Part shown: positions 9,081 through 15,553 of the stretch, piece by piece
Layout: each line of letters opens with the position of its first letter
Numbering within the stretch: the first letter of the stretch is position 1
Origin: Rhodocyclaceae bacterium
Lineage (GTDB): Bacteria; Pseudomonadota; Gammaproteobacteria; Burkholderiales; Rhodocyclaceae
Direction of reading: 5' to 3'
Assembly: GCA_020445785.1 (NCBI GenBank)
Contig: JAGRFZ010000024.1
Span: forward strand, 28,845-70,065
Length of the DNA: 41,221 nucleotides
The notes under the pieces: generated by a model
Told to the model about the DNA's origin: nothing
Databases searched by the model: none
What the model saw: the letters and a program-made list of their open reading frames with translations, nothing else
Translations under genes and position numbers: made by a program

Positions 9081-9380
9081 ATGAAATCGACCATTCTCCC
9101 GCTTCTCCTGTTCGTCGCCCTGGCCCCGGCCGCCACCGCCCAGAGCGTCGTGCCGGATCTCGACCAGCAGGGGCGCAGCGGCGACATCGCCCGACGGGTC
9201 CAGGAAAAGGCGGCCCGCCAGTTCGACCAAGCCGACAGCGACAAGGACGGGCACCTGACGGCCGAGGAAGTGGCGTCCGTCTCGCCGTTCAAGGCCCGCG
9301 CCTTCGACCAGTTCGACAAGAACGGCGACGGCCGCCTCGACTGGCCGGAGTTCGTCGGACACGAGCGCTGGCGCAAGTAG
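9081..9380 (+). CDS. Exported EF-hand calcium-binding protein
   Basis: 99 aa with a signal peptide (cleavage near AATA-QS, residue 20). Two canonical 12-residue EF-hand loops are present: D52-E63 (DSDKDGHLTAEE) and D79-E90 (DKNGDGRLDWPE), each with Asp/Asn at 1, 3 and 5, Gly at 6, a hydrophobic residue at 8 and Glu at 12. They form a pair, so Ca2+ binding in the periplasm is likely. Similar small exported EF-hand proteins are common in beta- and gammaproteobacteria, and their roles are mostly unknown. The 203 bp upstream, between this gene and ylqF, hold only short GC palindromes (repeated GCAAGCCG). Confidence 0.88.
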   Translation: MKSTILPLLLFVALAPAATAQSVVPDLDQQGRSGDIARRVQEKAARQFDQADSDKDGHLTAEEVASVSPFKARAFDQFDKNGDGRLDWPEFVGHERWRK

Positions 9381-9598
9381 TCACCGCCATCGGCAGAATT
9401 TCGCACGATTCCTGTACACAGCGCGGGAAAAGCGTGTATCGTGACGCCGCGGTCGTATCAAGCAGCGTGTCCTTGGTGGTTTCTGCGGGAAGCGGCATCC
9501 ATGTCGCGCCCGGTCTGATGTCTCCGGCTTAAGTTCTTGATCGATGCTGCCGAACGGGCTCGGCCCGATTTGTCTGTTTTTATAGGAAAGCATGTCAC
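9381..9598 (+). promoter_or_regulatory. Cold shock gene promoter and long leader region
   Basis: 218 bp with no gene between the EF-hand stop and the csp start. A hairpin CGGGC-TCG-GCCCG (9555-9567) precedes a T-rich tract (TGTCTGTTTTTATAGG) and the ribosome site AGGA near 9584-9587. Long structured leaders that act as RNA thermosensors are established for cspA-type genes; that this leader behaves so is inference. I cannot place the -10/-35 with confidence. Confidence 0.4.
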
Positions 9599-9808
9599 AT
9601 GAGTACTCAAACCGGCATCGTTAAGTGGTTCAACGATTCCAAGGGCTTCGGCTTCATCACCCCGGACCAGGGCGGTGAGGATGTCTTCGCGCATTTCCGC
9701 GAGATCCAGATCACCGGCTTCAAGACGCTGGCAGAGAACCAGCGCGTCGAATTCGAAGTGCGTCAGGGCCCCAAGGGGCTGCAGGCGGCGAATATCCGCC
9801 CGCTGTAA
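9599..9808 (+). CDS. Cold shock protein, CspA family
   Basis: 69 aa single cold-shock domain, full length for the family. RNP1 KGFGFI is at residues 15-20 and RNP2 VFAHF at 29-33; the opening [19 protein letters not shown] and the ending [10 protein letters not shown] are those of betaproteobacterial Csp proteins. It binds single-stranded RNA/DNA and melts secondary structure, acting as an RNA chaperone and antiterminator. The ATG at 9599 is preceded by AGGA at a rather long spacing; an out-of-frame ATG at 9592 is not used. It is monocistronic: an intrinsic terminator follows at 9826-9859. Whether it is cold-induced cannot be read from the sequence. Confidence 0.96.
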   Translation: MSTQTGIVKWFNDSKGFGFITPDQGGEDVFAHFREIQITGFKTLAENQRVEFEVRQGPKGLQAANIRPL

Positions 9809-9825
9809 CAGCAAGCAAGACGAAA

Positions 9826-9859
9826 GCACGAACGCGGCTCCGGCCGCGTTTTTTCGTGC
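9826..9859 (+). terminator. Intrinsic terminator after the cold shock gene
   Basis: Perfect 8-bp stem AACGCGGC (9831-9838), loop TCCG, GCCGCGTT (9843-9850), followed by TTTT. The flanks GCACG and CGTGC can extend the pairing outward. Confidence 0.9.
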
Positions 9860-9948
9860 ACCGCCGCCGCGCCGCCCGCAGAACCGACGCACCACGCAAC
9901 ACCCGGTGCGGTCTAGAATGCGGACTGGTCGGAACAGGAGGCATCATC

Positions 9949-10218
9949 GTGTGCCCCGTAAAGGACGTGAGAATCCCGAAGTACCCCGAGTGCTGGGAGA
10001 GCTGCGGCTCTTGCGCGAGCGGTGAAATCTTTGTTCAGAGCGTGCTCGTTTCGGTCGGCGAACGCGTGGCCCGCGACGACACCCTGATCGTGCTCGAAAC
10101 CGGGAAAGTCGCGCTCGAACTCCCCTGCCCCGACGACGGCGAGATCGTCGAGGTCTGCGTCGAAGAGAACGACCCGGTGGACGAAGGCGATCTGATCGTC
10201 CGCGTCAATACCGGCTGA
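9949..10218 (+). CDS. Freestanding lipoyl/biotinyl-domain protein with CX3CX2C motif
   Basis: 89 aa from a GTG start at 9949, chosen because AGGAGG lies 7 nt upstream. Almost the whole protein is one biotinyl/lipoyl-attachment domain: strands FVQSVLVSVGERVARDDTLIVLE, the modified-lysine hairpin ETGKVALE (K53), then GEIVEVCVEENDPVDEGDLI. Thr-Gly/Asp-Lys-Val/Ala surroundings favour lipoylation over biotinylation (which prefers MKM). Residues 15-22, CWESCGSC, are a CX3CX2C motif in the N-terminal part, and two further Cys (60, 70) occur. It is too short for an acyltransferase and is not GcvH (~125 aa). No E1/E2/E3 or carboxylase gene is nearby. It may be a carrier for a distant complex; the function is unassigned. 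Confidence 0.8.
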   Translation: MCPVKDVRIPKYPECWESCGSCASGEIFVQSVLVSVGERVARDDTLIVLETGKVALELPCPDDGEIVEVCVEENDPVDEGDLIVRVNTG

Positions 10219-10238
10219 GGGCCGGCCCGGGGCGCGCC

Positions 10239-10775
10239 TCATCCCAGGCGCTGGGGATGGATCTCCAGCATGCGATCGCCACCGGACAGCCAGACGGTGC
10301 CGTCCTGGATGCTTGCCTGCAGTTCCATGCTGCGCGAGACGAGGTCGCACAGGGCGGTCGATTCCTCCGCGCCGATCGACAGGATTTCCAGTTTCTCGAG
10401 CCGGCGTAGCGCCGCTTCCTGCGCCTGCCACCAGGGCCCGAACGCCCGCCCGCCGTAGGCCAACAGAACCACCCGCTCGGCGCGCGAGCAAGCCTTGCGC
10501 AGAATGCGCTCGTCGGGCAGACCGACCTCGATCCACAGCGCGATGCTGCCATCGTAGTGGTGCAGCCACAGCGCGGCTTCGTCGTCGGACGACAGGCCGC
10601 GCCCGAAGCTCAGGCGCGGATCGGCATGGAGCGCAAAGGCGAGCAAGCGCACCATCATCCGTTCGTCGGTCTCGGACGGATGGCGCGCGATCGTCAGGGC
10701 GTGCTCGGCATAGTAGTGACGATCCATGTCGGAGACCTGGAGCAAGGCCTTGAAGACGGTCGACTTGAGGGCCAT
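10239..10775 (-). CDS. yaeQ: YaeQ family protein
   Basis: 178 aa, normal length. The N-terminus MALKSTVFKALLQVSDMDRHYYAEHALTIA (first part shown only as family signature) and the motif HPSETDERMMVRLLAFALHA are diagnostic of YaeQ, a small cytoplasmic protein with a PD-(D/E)XK nuclease-like fold whose cellular role is not settled (it was once linked to RfaH suppression). It lies 3 bp downstream of the MazG-like gene on the same strand, so the two are probably one operon and translationally coupled. The 3' end faces the lipoyl-domain gene with a 20-bp gap. Confidence 0.93.
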   Translation of the reverse strand: MALKSTVFKALLQVSDMDRHYYAEHALTIARHPSETDERMMVRLLAFALHADPRLSFGRGLSSDDEAALWLHHYDGSIALWIEVGLPDERILRKACSRAERVVLLAYGGRAFGPWWQAQEAALRRLEKLEILSIGAEESTALCDLVSRSMELQASIQDGTVWLSGGDRMLEIHPQRLG

Positions 10776-10778
10776 GAC

Positions 10779-11168
10779 TCAGTCCGCCTCGCCACCCTTG
10801 GCCGACTTGCGCAGCCGGGTGTACTTTTCCCGCGAGCCGTGAGCCAGTACCACCGGATAGCGCCGCGCATTGCCCGCGAGCTTTTGCCAGGTGGCCGCGG
10901 CCAGATCGATACCTGCCCGCTCGGCGATCAACAGCAGGTAGAGCAGCACGTCGGCACACTCTTCGCCCAGGGCGTGTCGGCCTTCGTGCCCACTGGCCAG
11001 CCGCTCGACCTCGTCGTCGTCCAGCCACTGGGTATGTTCGAGCAATTCCGCAGCCTCGAGGTTGAGGGACGTGATCAGCTTTCGCAAGGTATGGAATTGG
11101 GCCCAGTCACGCTCGTCACGAAATGCCAGCACGGCTCGGCTCAGGTCGGAAATTCGATCGCTGTGCAT
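10779..11168 (-). CDS. MazG-like nucleotide pyrophosphohydrolase
   Basis: 129 aa, a single all-alpha NTP-PPase domain. The metal-binding pattern is visible: E38-x2-E41 in EAAELLEH and E70-x2-D73 in EECADVLLYLLL, as in MazG and dCTP pyrophosphatase-like proteins. It hydrolyses (d)NTPs to monophosphate and PPi; the preferred substrate cannot be told from sequence. Its size matches single-domain house-cleaning enzymes rather than full MazG (~260 aa). Cytoplasmic. It is first in a two-gene unit with yaeQ. Confidence 0.88.
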   Translation of the reverse strand: MHSDRISDLSRAVLAFRDERDWAQFHTLRKLITSLNLEAAELLEHTQWLDDDEVERLASGHEGRHALGEECADVLLYLLLIAERAGIDLAAATWQKLAGNARRYPVVLAHGSREKYTRLRKSAKGGEAD

Positions 11169-11334
11169 CGACAGTCCAGGTTCGCGGTTCAGGTTCGCGA
11201 CTATAGCGCCAGAACGCCCACGCCGCAGCCGACTGCCGGACGAGCCGAGACCGGCCGGCCGTCATTCCGGCCGCGAGGCCGCGGCGCCGGCAGGCTGGTA
11301 GAATTGCGCGTTGATCCATACGTCGAGCAAGGCC

Positions 11335-11850
11335 GTGTCCCGTTCTCTCGTGCTCACCATCATCGGCGATGATCGCCCCGGACTCGTCGGCAGCCTGGCC
11401 GGCATCATCAGTGCGCGCGGGGGCAATTGGCTCGAGTCGTCGCTGGCCCACCTCGCCGGAAAGTTCGCAGGCGTGGTGCGCATCGAGATCCCCGACGGTT
11501 CCGCCGACGATTTTCTCGCGGCGCTCGCCGCGCTTCCCGATTTGCGGGTGCTGGTGGAAAGCGCGAGCAAGCCTGCCGAATCGGCAGGCAGTCGCCGCTT
11601 CGCTCTTTCGCTGGTCGGCCACGACCGCATCGGCATCGTCTCCGAACTGAGCGCGGTGCTGGCACGCCACTCGATCAATGTCGAAAAGCTCACCACTCGA
11701 ACGGCCAGCGCGCCGATGTCATCCGAGATGTTGTTTCACGCCGAGGCCGAACTCCTGGCGGAAGCCGGCTTCGACAGTGCCCGGCTGCAGGAGGAGTTGG
11801 AGCGGATCTCGGCCGATCTGATGGTGGATGTCACGCTGGTGGACGCCTGA
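11335..11850 (+). CDS. GcvR-like double ACT domain protein
   Basis: 171 aa from the GTG at 11335 (AAGG just upstream; the resulting start MSRSLVLTIIGDDRPGLVG matches the family). A TTG at 11311 would add 8 residues. Two ACT domains are seen: residues ~4-75 (IGDDRPGLVGSLAGIISARGG) and ~88-165 (LVGHDRIGIVSELSAVLARHS). This is the layout of GcvR, which in E. coli antagonises the activator GcvA of the glycine cleavage operon. No DNA-binding domain is present, as expected. No gcv gene is in the window, so the partner is unknown. It may be a general amino-acid sensing protein. Confidence 0.85.
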   Translation: MSRSLVLTIIGDDRPGLVGSLAGIISARGGNWLESSLAHLAGKFAGVVRIEIPDGSADDFLAALAALPDLRVLVESASKPAESAGSRRFALSLVGHDRIGIVSELSAVLARHSINVEKLTTRTASAPMSSEMLFHAEAELLAEAGFDSARLQEELERISADLMVDVTLVDA

Positions 11851-11868
11851 CGACGCCACCGGCCGGGC

Positions 11869-12654
11869 TCAACGCCGCCGACCGGCGAGAAAGTCCGCCA
11901 CCGCGTCGTCGTGTTCGCTGGACGTGTGGGTGAGCGCCTGATAGGCGGCAGACAGTTCGAGTACGGTTTCGAGGCTCGCGTGCTGCGCTTCGCGCATCAG
12001 GCGCTTGGTCATGCGCAGCGCGCCCCCGGGATTGGCGGCAATGCGCCCGGCCAGGAGATGGGCTTCCTCGAGCAGCCGTTCCGGCTTGGTGACATGATTG
12101 ACGAGTCCGATTTCCCGAGCCATACGCGCATCGATCATGTCGCCGGTGAAAGACAGTTCGGCGGCGCGCGAATAGCCGAGTATGCGCTGCAGGAACCACG
12201 CACCACCATCGCCCGGAATCAGGCCCAGACGGACGAAGCTCTCCGCGAAGCGCGCATTCTCGGAGGCGATTCGGATATCCGCCATGCACGCGAGGTCGCA
12301 GCCGGCGCCGATCGCCGGACCATTGACGGCGGCAATGGTCGGGACGTCGAGCCGCCAGAATGCCATCGGGATGCGCTGGATTCCGCGCCGGTAGTTTTCT
12401 CGGATCTGCGCCGGCGAACCCGCCGCCAGTCCCTTCTTTTCGTGAAAATCCTTGACATTGCCACCCGCGCAGAATGCGCTGCCGGCTCCGGTCAGGACGA
12501 CCACCTTCACCGAATCGTCGCGTTGCACGCGGCGGCAAGCGTCCGCCAGATCGTCCCATTGCCCAGGATCGGTCAGGGCATTGCGCTGATCCGGCCGATT
12601 CAGGGTAAGCGTGACGATGGCATCTCGCTGCTCGTACTGCACGAACTCCGACAC
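11869..12654 (-). CDS. Enoyl-CoA hydratase/isomerase (crotonase) family protein
   Basis: 261 aa crotonase fold. The oxyanion-hole segments FCAGGNVKDF (61-70) and NGPAIGAGCD (111-120) are intact. The two glutamates that activate water in classical hydratases (E144/E164 of the rat mitochondrial enzyme) align with D120 and F140 here; E138 lies close by. It may therefore catalyse another crotonase reaction (isomerase, hydrolase or decarboxylase), or use a shifted residue. The start is GTG at 12654, supported by a strong AAGGAGG five bases upstream. It stands alone, between the GcvR-like gene (convergent) and ppk2 (divergent, 149-bp gap). The substrate is unknown. Confidence 0.9.
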   Translation of the reverse strand: MSEFVQYEQRDAIVTLTLNRPDQRNALTDPGQWDDLADACRRVQRDDSVKVVVLTGAGSAFCAGGNVKDFHEKKGLAAGSPAQIRENYRRGIQRIPMAFWRLDVPTIAAVNGPAIGAGCDLACMADIRIASENARFAESFVRLGLIPGDGGAWFLQRILGYSRAAELSFTGDMIDARMAREIGLVNHVTKPERLLEEAHLLAGRIAANPGGALRMTKRLMREAQHASLETVLELSAAYQALTHTSSEHDDAVADFLAGRRR

Positions 12655-12803
12655 GATGACCTCCTTTGACGATCGAGCTTGATTGCTAACACATTTCGCG
12701 TTATCTGTCTTGATTCGGGCGATCGAGTCGCGACCGAACGCTCGCTTCGTCGCAGGCGCCGATTCCGCACCGTCTCATCAGCCAGCAGAAAAAGGGGGGA
12801 ACC

Positions 12804-13829
12804 ATGTCCAACACCCGGTCGGGACGCCAGCCCGTTCGCAAACAGGCACCCAAGCACGCCGCGGAGAACCAACCGAGCGACGAAGCACCGGAAGTCTACG
12901 ACAAGCAGTCGACACCGTCGCAAAAAGCCCAGGCGGCAGCCGAGATCCTGCAGATCAGCCATTCCCCGATGGCCACCGCCGTGGCCGAAGCACCCCACGG
13001 CAGTTGGGAGGACAGCGGCCGGGCGCCGCTGCCGGAATGCTATCCCTACCGCGAACGGATGCGGCGGAAGGAATACGAAGAACGCAAGGCGGAATTGCAG
13101 ATCGAGCTGCTCAAGGTACAAAGCTGGGTCAAGCAGACAGGCCAGCGAATGGTACTGCTGTTCGAAGGACGCGACGCAGCCGGCAAGGGCGGAACCATCA
13201 AGCGTTACATGGAACACCTCAATCCTCGCGGCGCGCGCGTCGTGGCGCTCGAGAAACCGTCCGACGTCGAGCGTGGCCAGTGGTACTTCCAGCGTTACAT
13301 CGCGAACCTGCCGACCGCCGGCGAAATCGTCTTCTTCGACCGTTCCTGGTACAACCGGGCCGGCGTCGAGCGGGTCATGGGCTTCTGCTCGCCGCAGGAG
13401 TATCTGGAATTCATGCGGCAGACTCCCCAGATCGAGCGCATGTTTGTCAACAGCGGTATCCGCCTCTTCAAGTTCTGGTTTTCGGTCAGCCGGGAGGAGC
13501 AGTTGCGACGCTTCATCTCCCGCCGCGACGATCCACTCAAGCACTGGAAGTTGTCGCCGATCGACATCCAGTCCCTCGACCGCTGGGAGGACTACACCGA
13601 AGCCAAGAAGGCCATGTTCTTTCATACGGACACGGCCGACGCGCCGTGGACGGTGATCAAGTCCGACGACAAGAAGCGCGCGCGATTGAACTGCATGCGC
13701 CATTTCCTGTCGAAGCTGGACTATCCGGACAAAGACCCCGTCGTCGCCCGCGAGCCCGACCCGTTGCTGGTCGGCAGTGCCGCGATGCTGATGGAGAGCG
13801 ACGAAGTGGCCATTGACCGGTTCGATTAG
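12804..13829 (+). CDS. ppk2: Polyphosphate kinase 2 (PPK2 family, single-domain)
   Basis: 341 aa. Uses polyphosphate to phosphorylate nucleotides (class I enzymes make NTP from NDP). Residues 1-~75 are a polar, Lys/Gln-rich extension without structure. The catalytic domain contains Walker A EGRDAAGKGG (121-130) and Walker B FFDRSWYNRAGVE (177-189), both diagnostic of PPK2, and ends with the family segment LSPIDIQSLDRWEDYTEAK. The start is supported by GGGGGGA four bases upstream of the ATG. One PPK2 domain only, so not the fused class II form; class I versus III cannot be decided securely by eye. Cytoplasmic, monocistronic. Confidence 0.95.
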   Translation: MSNTRSGRQPVRKQAPKHAAENQPSDEAPEVYDKQSTPSQKAQAAAEILQISHSPMATAVAEAPHGSWEDSGRAPLPECYPYRERMRRKEYEERKAELQIELLKVQSWVKQTGQRMVLLFEGRDAAGKGGTIKRYMEHLNPRGARVVALEKPSDVERGQWYFQRYIANLPTAGEIVFFDRSWYNRAGVERVMGFCSPQEYLEFMRQTPQIERMFVNSGIRLFKFWFSVSREEQLRRFISRRDDPLKHWKLSPIDIQSLDRWEDYTEAKKAMFFHTDTADAPWTVIKSDDKKRARLNCMRHFLSKLDYPDKDPVVAREPDPLLVGSAAMLMESDEVAIDRFD

Positions 13830-13893
13830 GGCCTGTTGCCGGCGACCCCGCCCCCCCGGAGTCATGCGCCGGCAGCCGTCGGGCCCGAGTCCC

Positions 13894-13938
13894 CCCCGTG
13901 TCTGCACTGCAGGGCCCCTGGTGCAGGGCGGCACGGGG
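13894..13938. terminator. Long extended hairpin between convergent ppk2 and cardiolipin synthase genes
   Basis: The 272-bp gap 13830-14101 holds nested arms: CCCCGTG (13894-13900) with CACGGGG (13932-13938), CTGCAC (13902-13907) with GTGCAG (13921-13926), and CAGG with CCTG around a GCC loop. It lacks a T run. A role as a bidirectional transcription barrier between two 3' ends is inferred. Nothing else is seen in the gap. Confidence 0.45.
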
Positions 13939-14101
13939 TGAGGGCGCCTTTCGGAATTGCGACCGAGGTGCTGCGCCGACGGCAGCACTGCCTCCACGAT
14001 TCGGCCGGCGTTTCTTCGTGCAGTCGCGACGTGCGTTCGACCGAATCCGATCTCGCGCTCCGGCCCTCGGCTCGCGACGACCGTGCAAGCCTGACGGGCG
14101 C

Positions 14102-15547
14102 CTAGAGCACGGGCGCGAGCAGGTTGGCCGCGCGCGTCGCGAGCCGATTCAGGAAGGTGCGACGATTGACCATATCGAGGGAGACCTCGCTGCTGGCGCG
14201 CATGTCTTCGGCCAGCATCGCGCCGACGCTGGCGACGAATTCGGCATCATCCGAAAACGCAGCAATCTCGAAGTTGATCAGAATCGAGCGATGATCGAGA
14301 TTGACCGAACCGACACTGGCCATGACTTCGTCCACGACGAAGGCCTTGGTGTGCAGCATGCTCTTGCGATAGCGAAAGACGCGAGCGCCGGCCCGTACCA
14401 TTTCCGCCTGATAGAGCTGTGAGGCCATTCGCACCACCCGATGGTCGGCCTTCAGCGGCACCACGATGCGCACATCCACCCCACGCAATACGGCCAACCG
14501 CAGCGCCTGGACCACCGGGTCGGTCGGCACGAAATAGGGGTTGGCGATCCAGATCCGCTGGCGCGCGGCGTTGAACGAGGACAGCAGTGAAACCGTGCAC
14601 TGGGGCTGTTCGTCCGCCGGTCCCGTCGCCCAGATCAGGGCTCTCGCCCGGCCCGCGGCCTGGGGCAGCTCGAAATCCATCTCCGGCAACGCACGTCGCG
14701 CCCAGTACCAGTCCTTGACGAAGGTGATGGCGGCGCTCATCGCGGCAGGGCCATCGATGCGCACGTGGGCATCGCGCCAGGGCGCACGCCGACCACCCTC
14801 GTAGTAGTCGTCCGAGACGTTGATGCCGCCGAGAAAGGCCGTACGGCCATCGATGACGACAATCTTGCGATGATTGCGGAAATTGATGCGGAAGCGGTTG
14901 CCGCGACCGCGGGTGGTGTCGAACTGGCTGCAGCCGATGCCCGCCGCGCTCATCTTCGCCAGAAAGCGGCGTGGCAGGCTGGAGCCGATGGGATCGTACA
15001 TGAAGCTCACATCGACACCGGCCCGCGCGCGCTCGATCAAGGCCTCGGCCAATCTCGAGCCGGTGCGGTCGGCATTGAAGATGTAGTACTCGACCAGGAT
15101 GTAGCGGCGGGCCGCGGCGATCGCCGTGAGGATTGCATCGAAGGTCGCGGGGCCGCCCACCAGCAGTCCGATGCGATTGCCACCGAGAAATCCCGTATCG
15201 GATAGCTTGCAGGCGAGGAAATGCAGGCCGTGCAGCGCCGGCTGCGGGGTGTCTTCGAAATCTCGCAGCCGCTCGAGCGGTTTGAATTCCTGTCGGGCAC
15301 GCGCCGTGACCATGGCACGACGGCTGGTATAGCCCTCGAAACGCGTGCGGCCGAACACCCAGTACAGGGGTAGCGTCACGATCGGCAACGCGAGCAACGC
15401 GATCACCCAGCCGAGGGCACCCTGTGCGGTGCGCGTCACCATGATCGCGCGAATCGCACTCATCAGCGCCAGGGCATAGACCACCGCCGTCGCCAGCAGC
15501 AACCAGTTCTCGCCGGAACCGAGAAGCCGATCGATCGCCTCCACCAT
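14102..15547 (-). CDS. cls: Cardiolipin synthase (phospholipase D superfamily)
   Basis: 481 aa inner-membrane enzyme that condenses two phosphatidylglycerol molecules (or PG with another donor) into cardiolipin. Two N-terminal membrane helices (~15-35 and ~43-65) precede two PLD phosphodiesterase motifs: H226-x-K228-x4-D233 (NHRKIVVIDG) and H399-x-K401-x4-D406 (LHTKAFVVDE). Layout and length are those of ClsA-type enzymes. Its ATG lies 6 nt after the stop of the hybrid histidine kinase on the same strand, with the ribosome site inside the kinase's last codons, so the two are co-transcribed and coupled. Confidence 0.94.
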   Translation of the reverse strand: MVEAIDRLLGSGENWLLLATAVVYALALMSAIRAIMVTRTAQGALGWVIALLALPIVTLPLYWVFGRTRFEGYTSRRAMVTARARQEFKPLERLRDFEDTPQPALHGLHFLACKLSDTGFLGGNRIGLLVGGPATFDAILTAIAAARRYILVEYYIFNADRTGSRLAEALIERARAGVDVSFMYDPIGSSLPRRFLAKMSAAGIGCSQFDTTRGRGNRFRINFRNHRKIVVIDGRTAFLGGINVSDDYYEGGRRAPWRDAHVRIDGPAAMSAAITFVKDWYWARRALPEMDFELPQAAGRARALIWATGPADEQPQCTVSLLSSFNAARQRIWIANPYFVPTDPVVQALRLAVLRGVDVRIVVPLKADHRVVRMASQLYQAEMVRAGARVFRYRKSMLHTKAFVVDEVMASVGSVNLDHRSILINFEIAAFSDDAEFVASVGAMLAEDMRASSEVSLDMVNRRTFLNRLATRAANLLAPVL

Positions 15548-15553
15548 GCCGGC

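Noticed and set aside
9991-10014. CX3CX2C read as a radical SAM cluster motif
   Set aside because: The protein is only 89 aa and is a lipoyl domain; there is no TIM barrel. The motif is reported only as a possible metal or thiol site.
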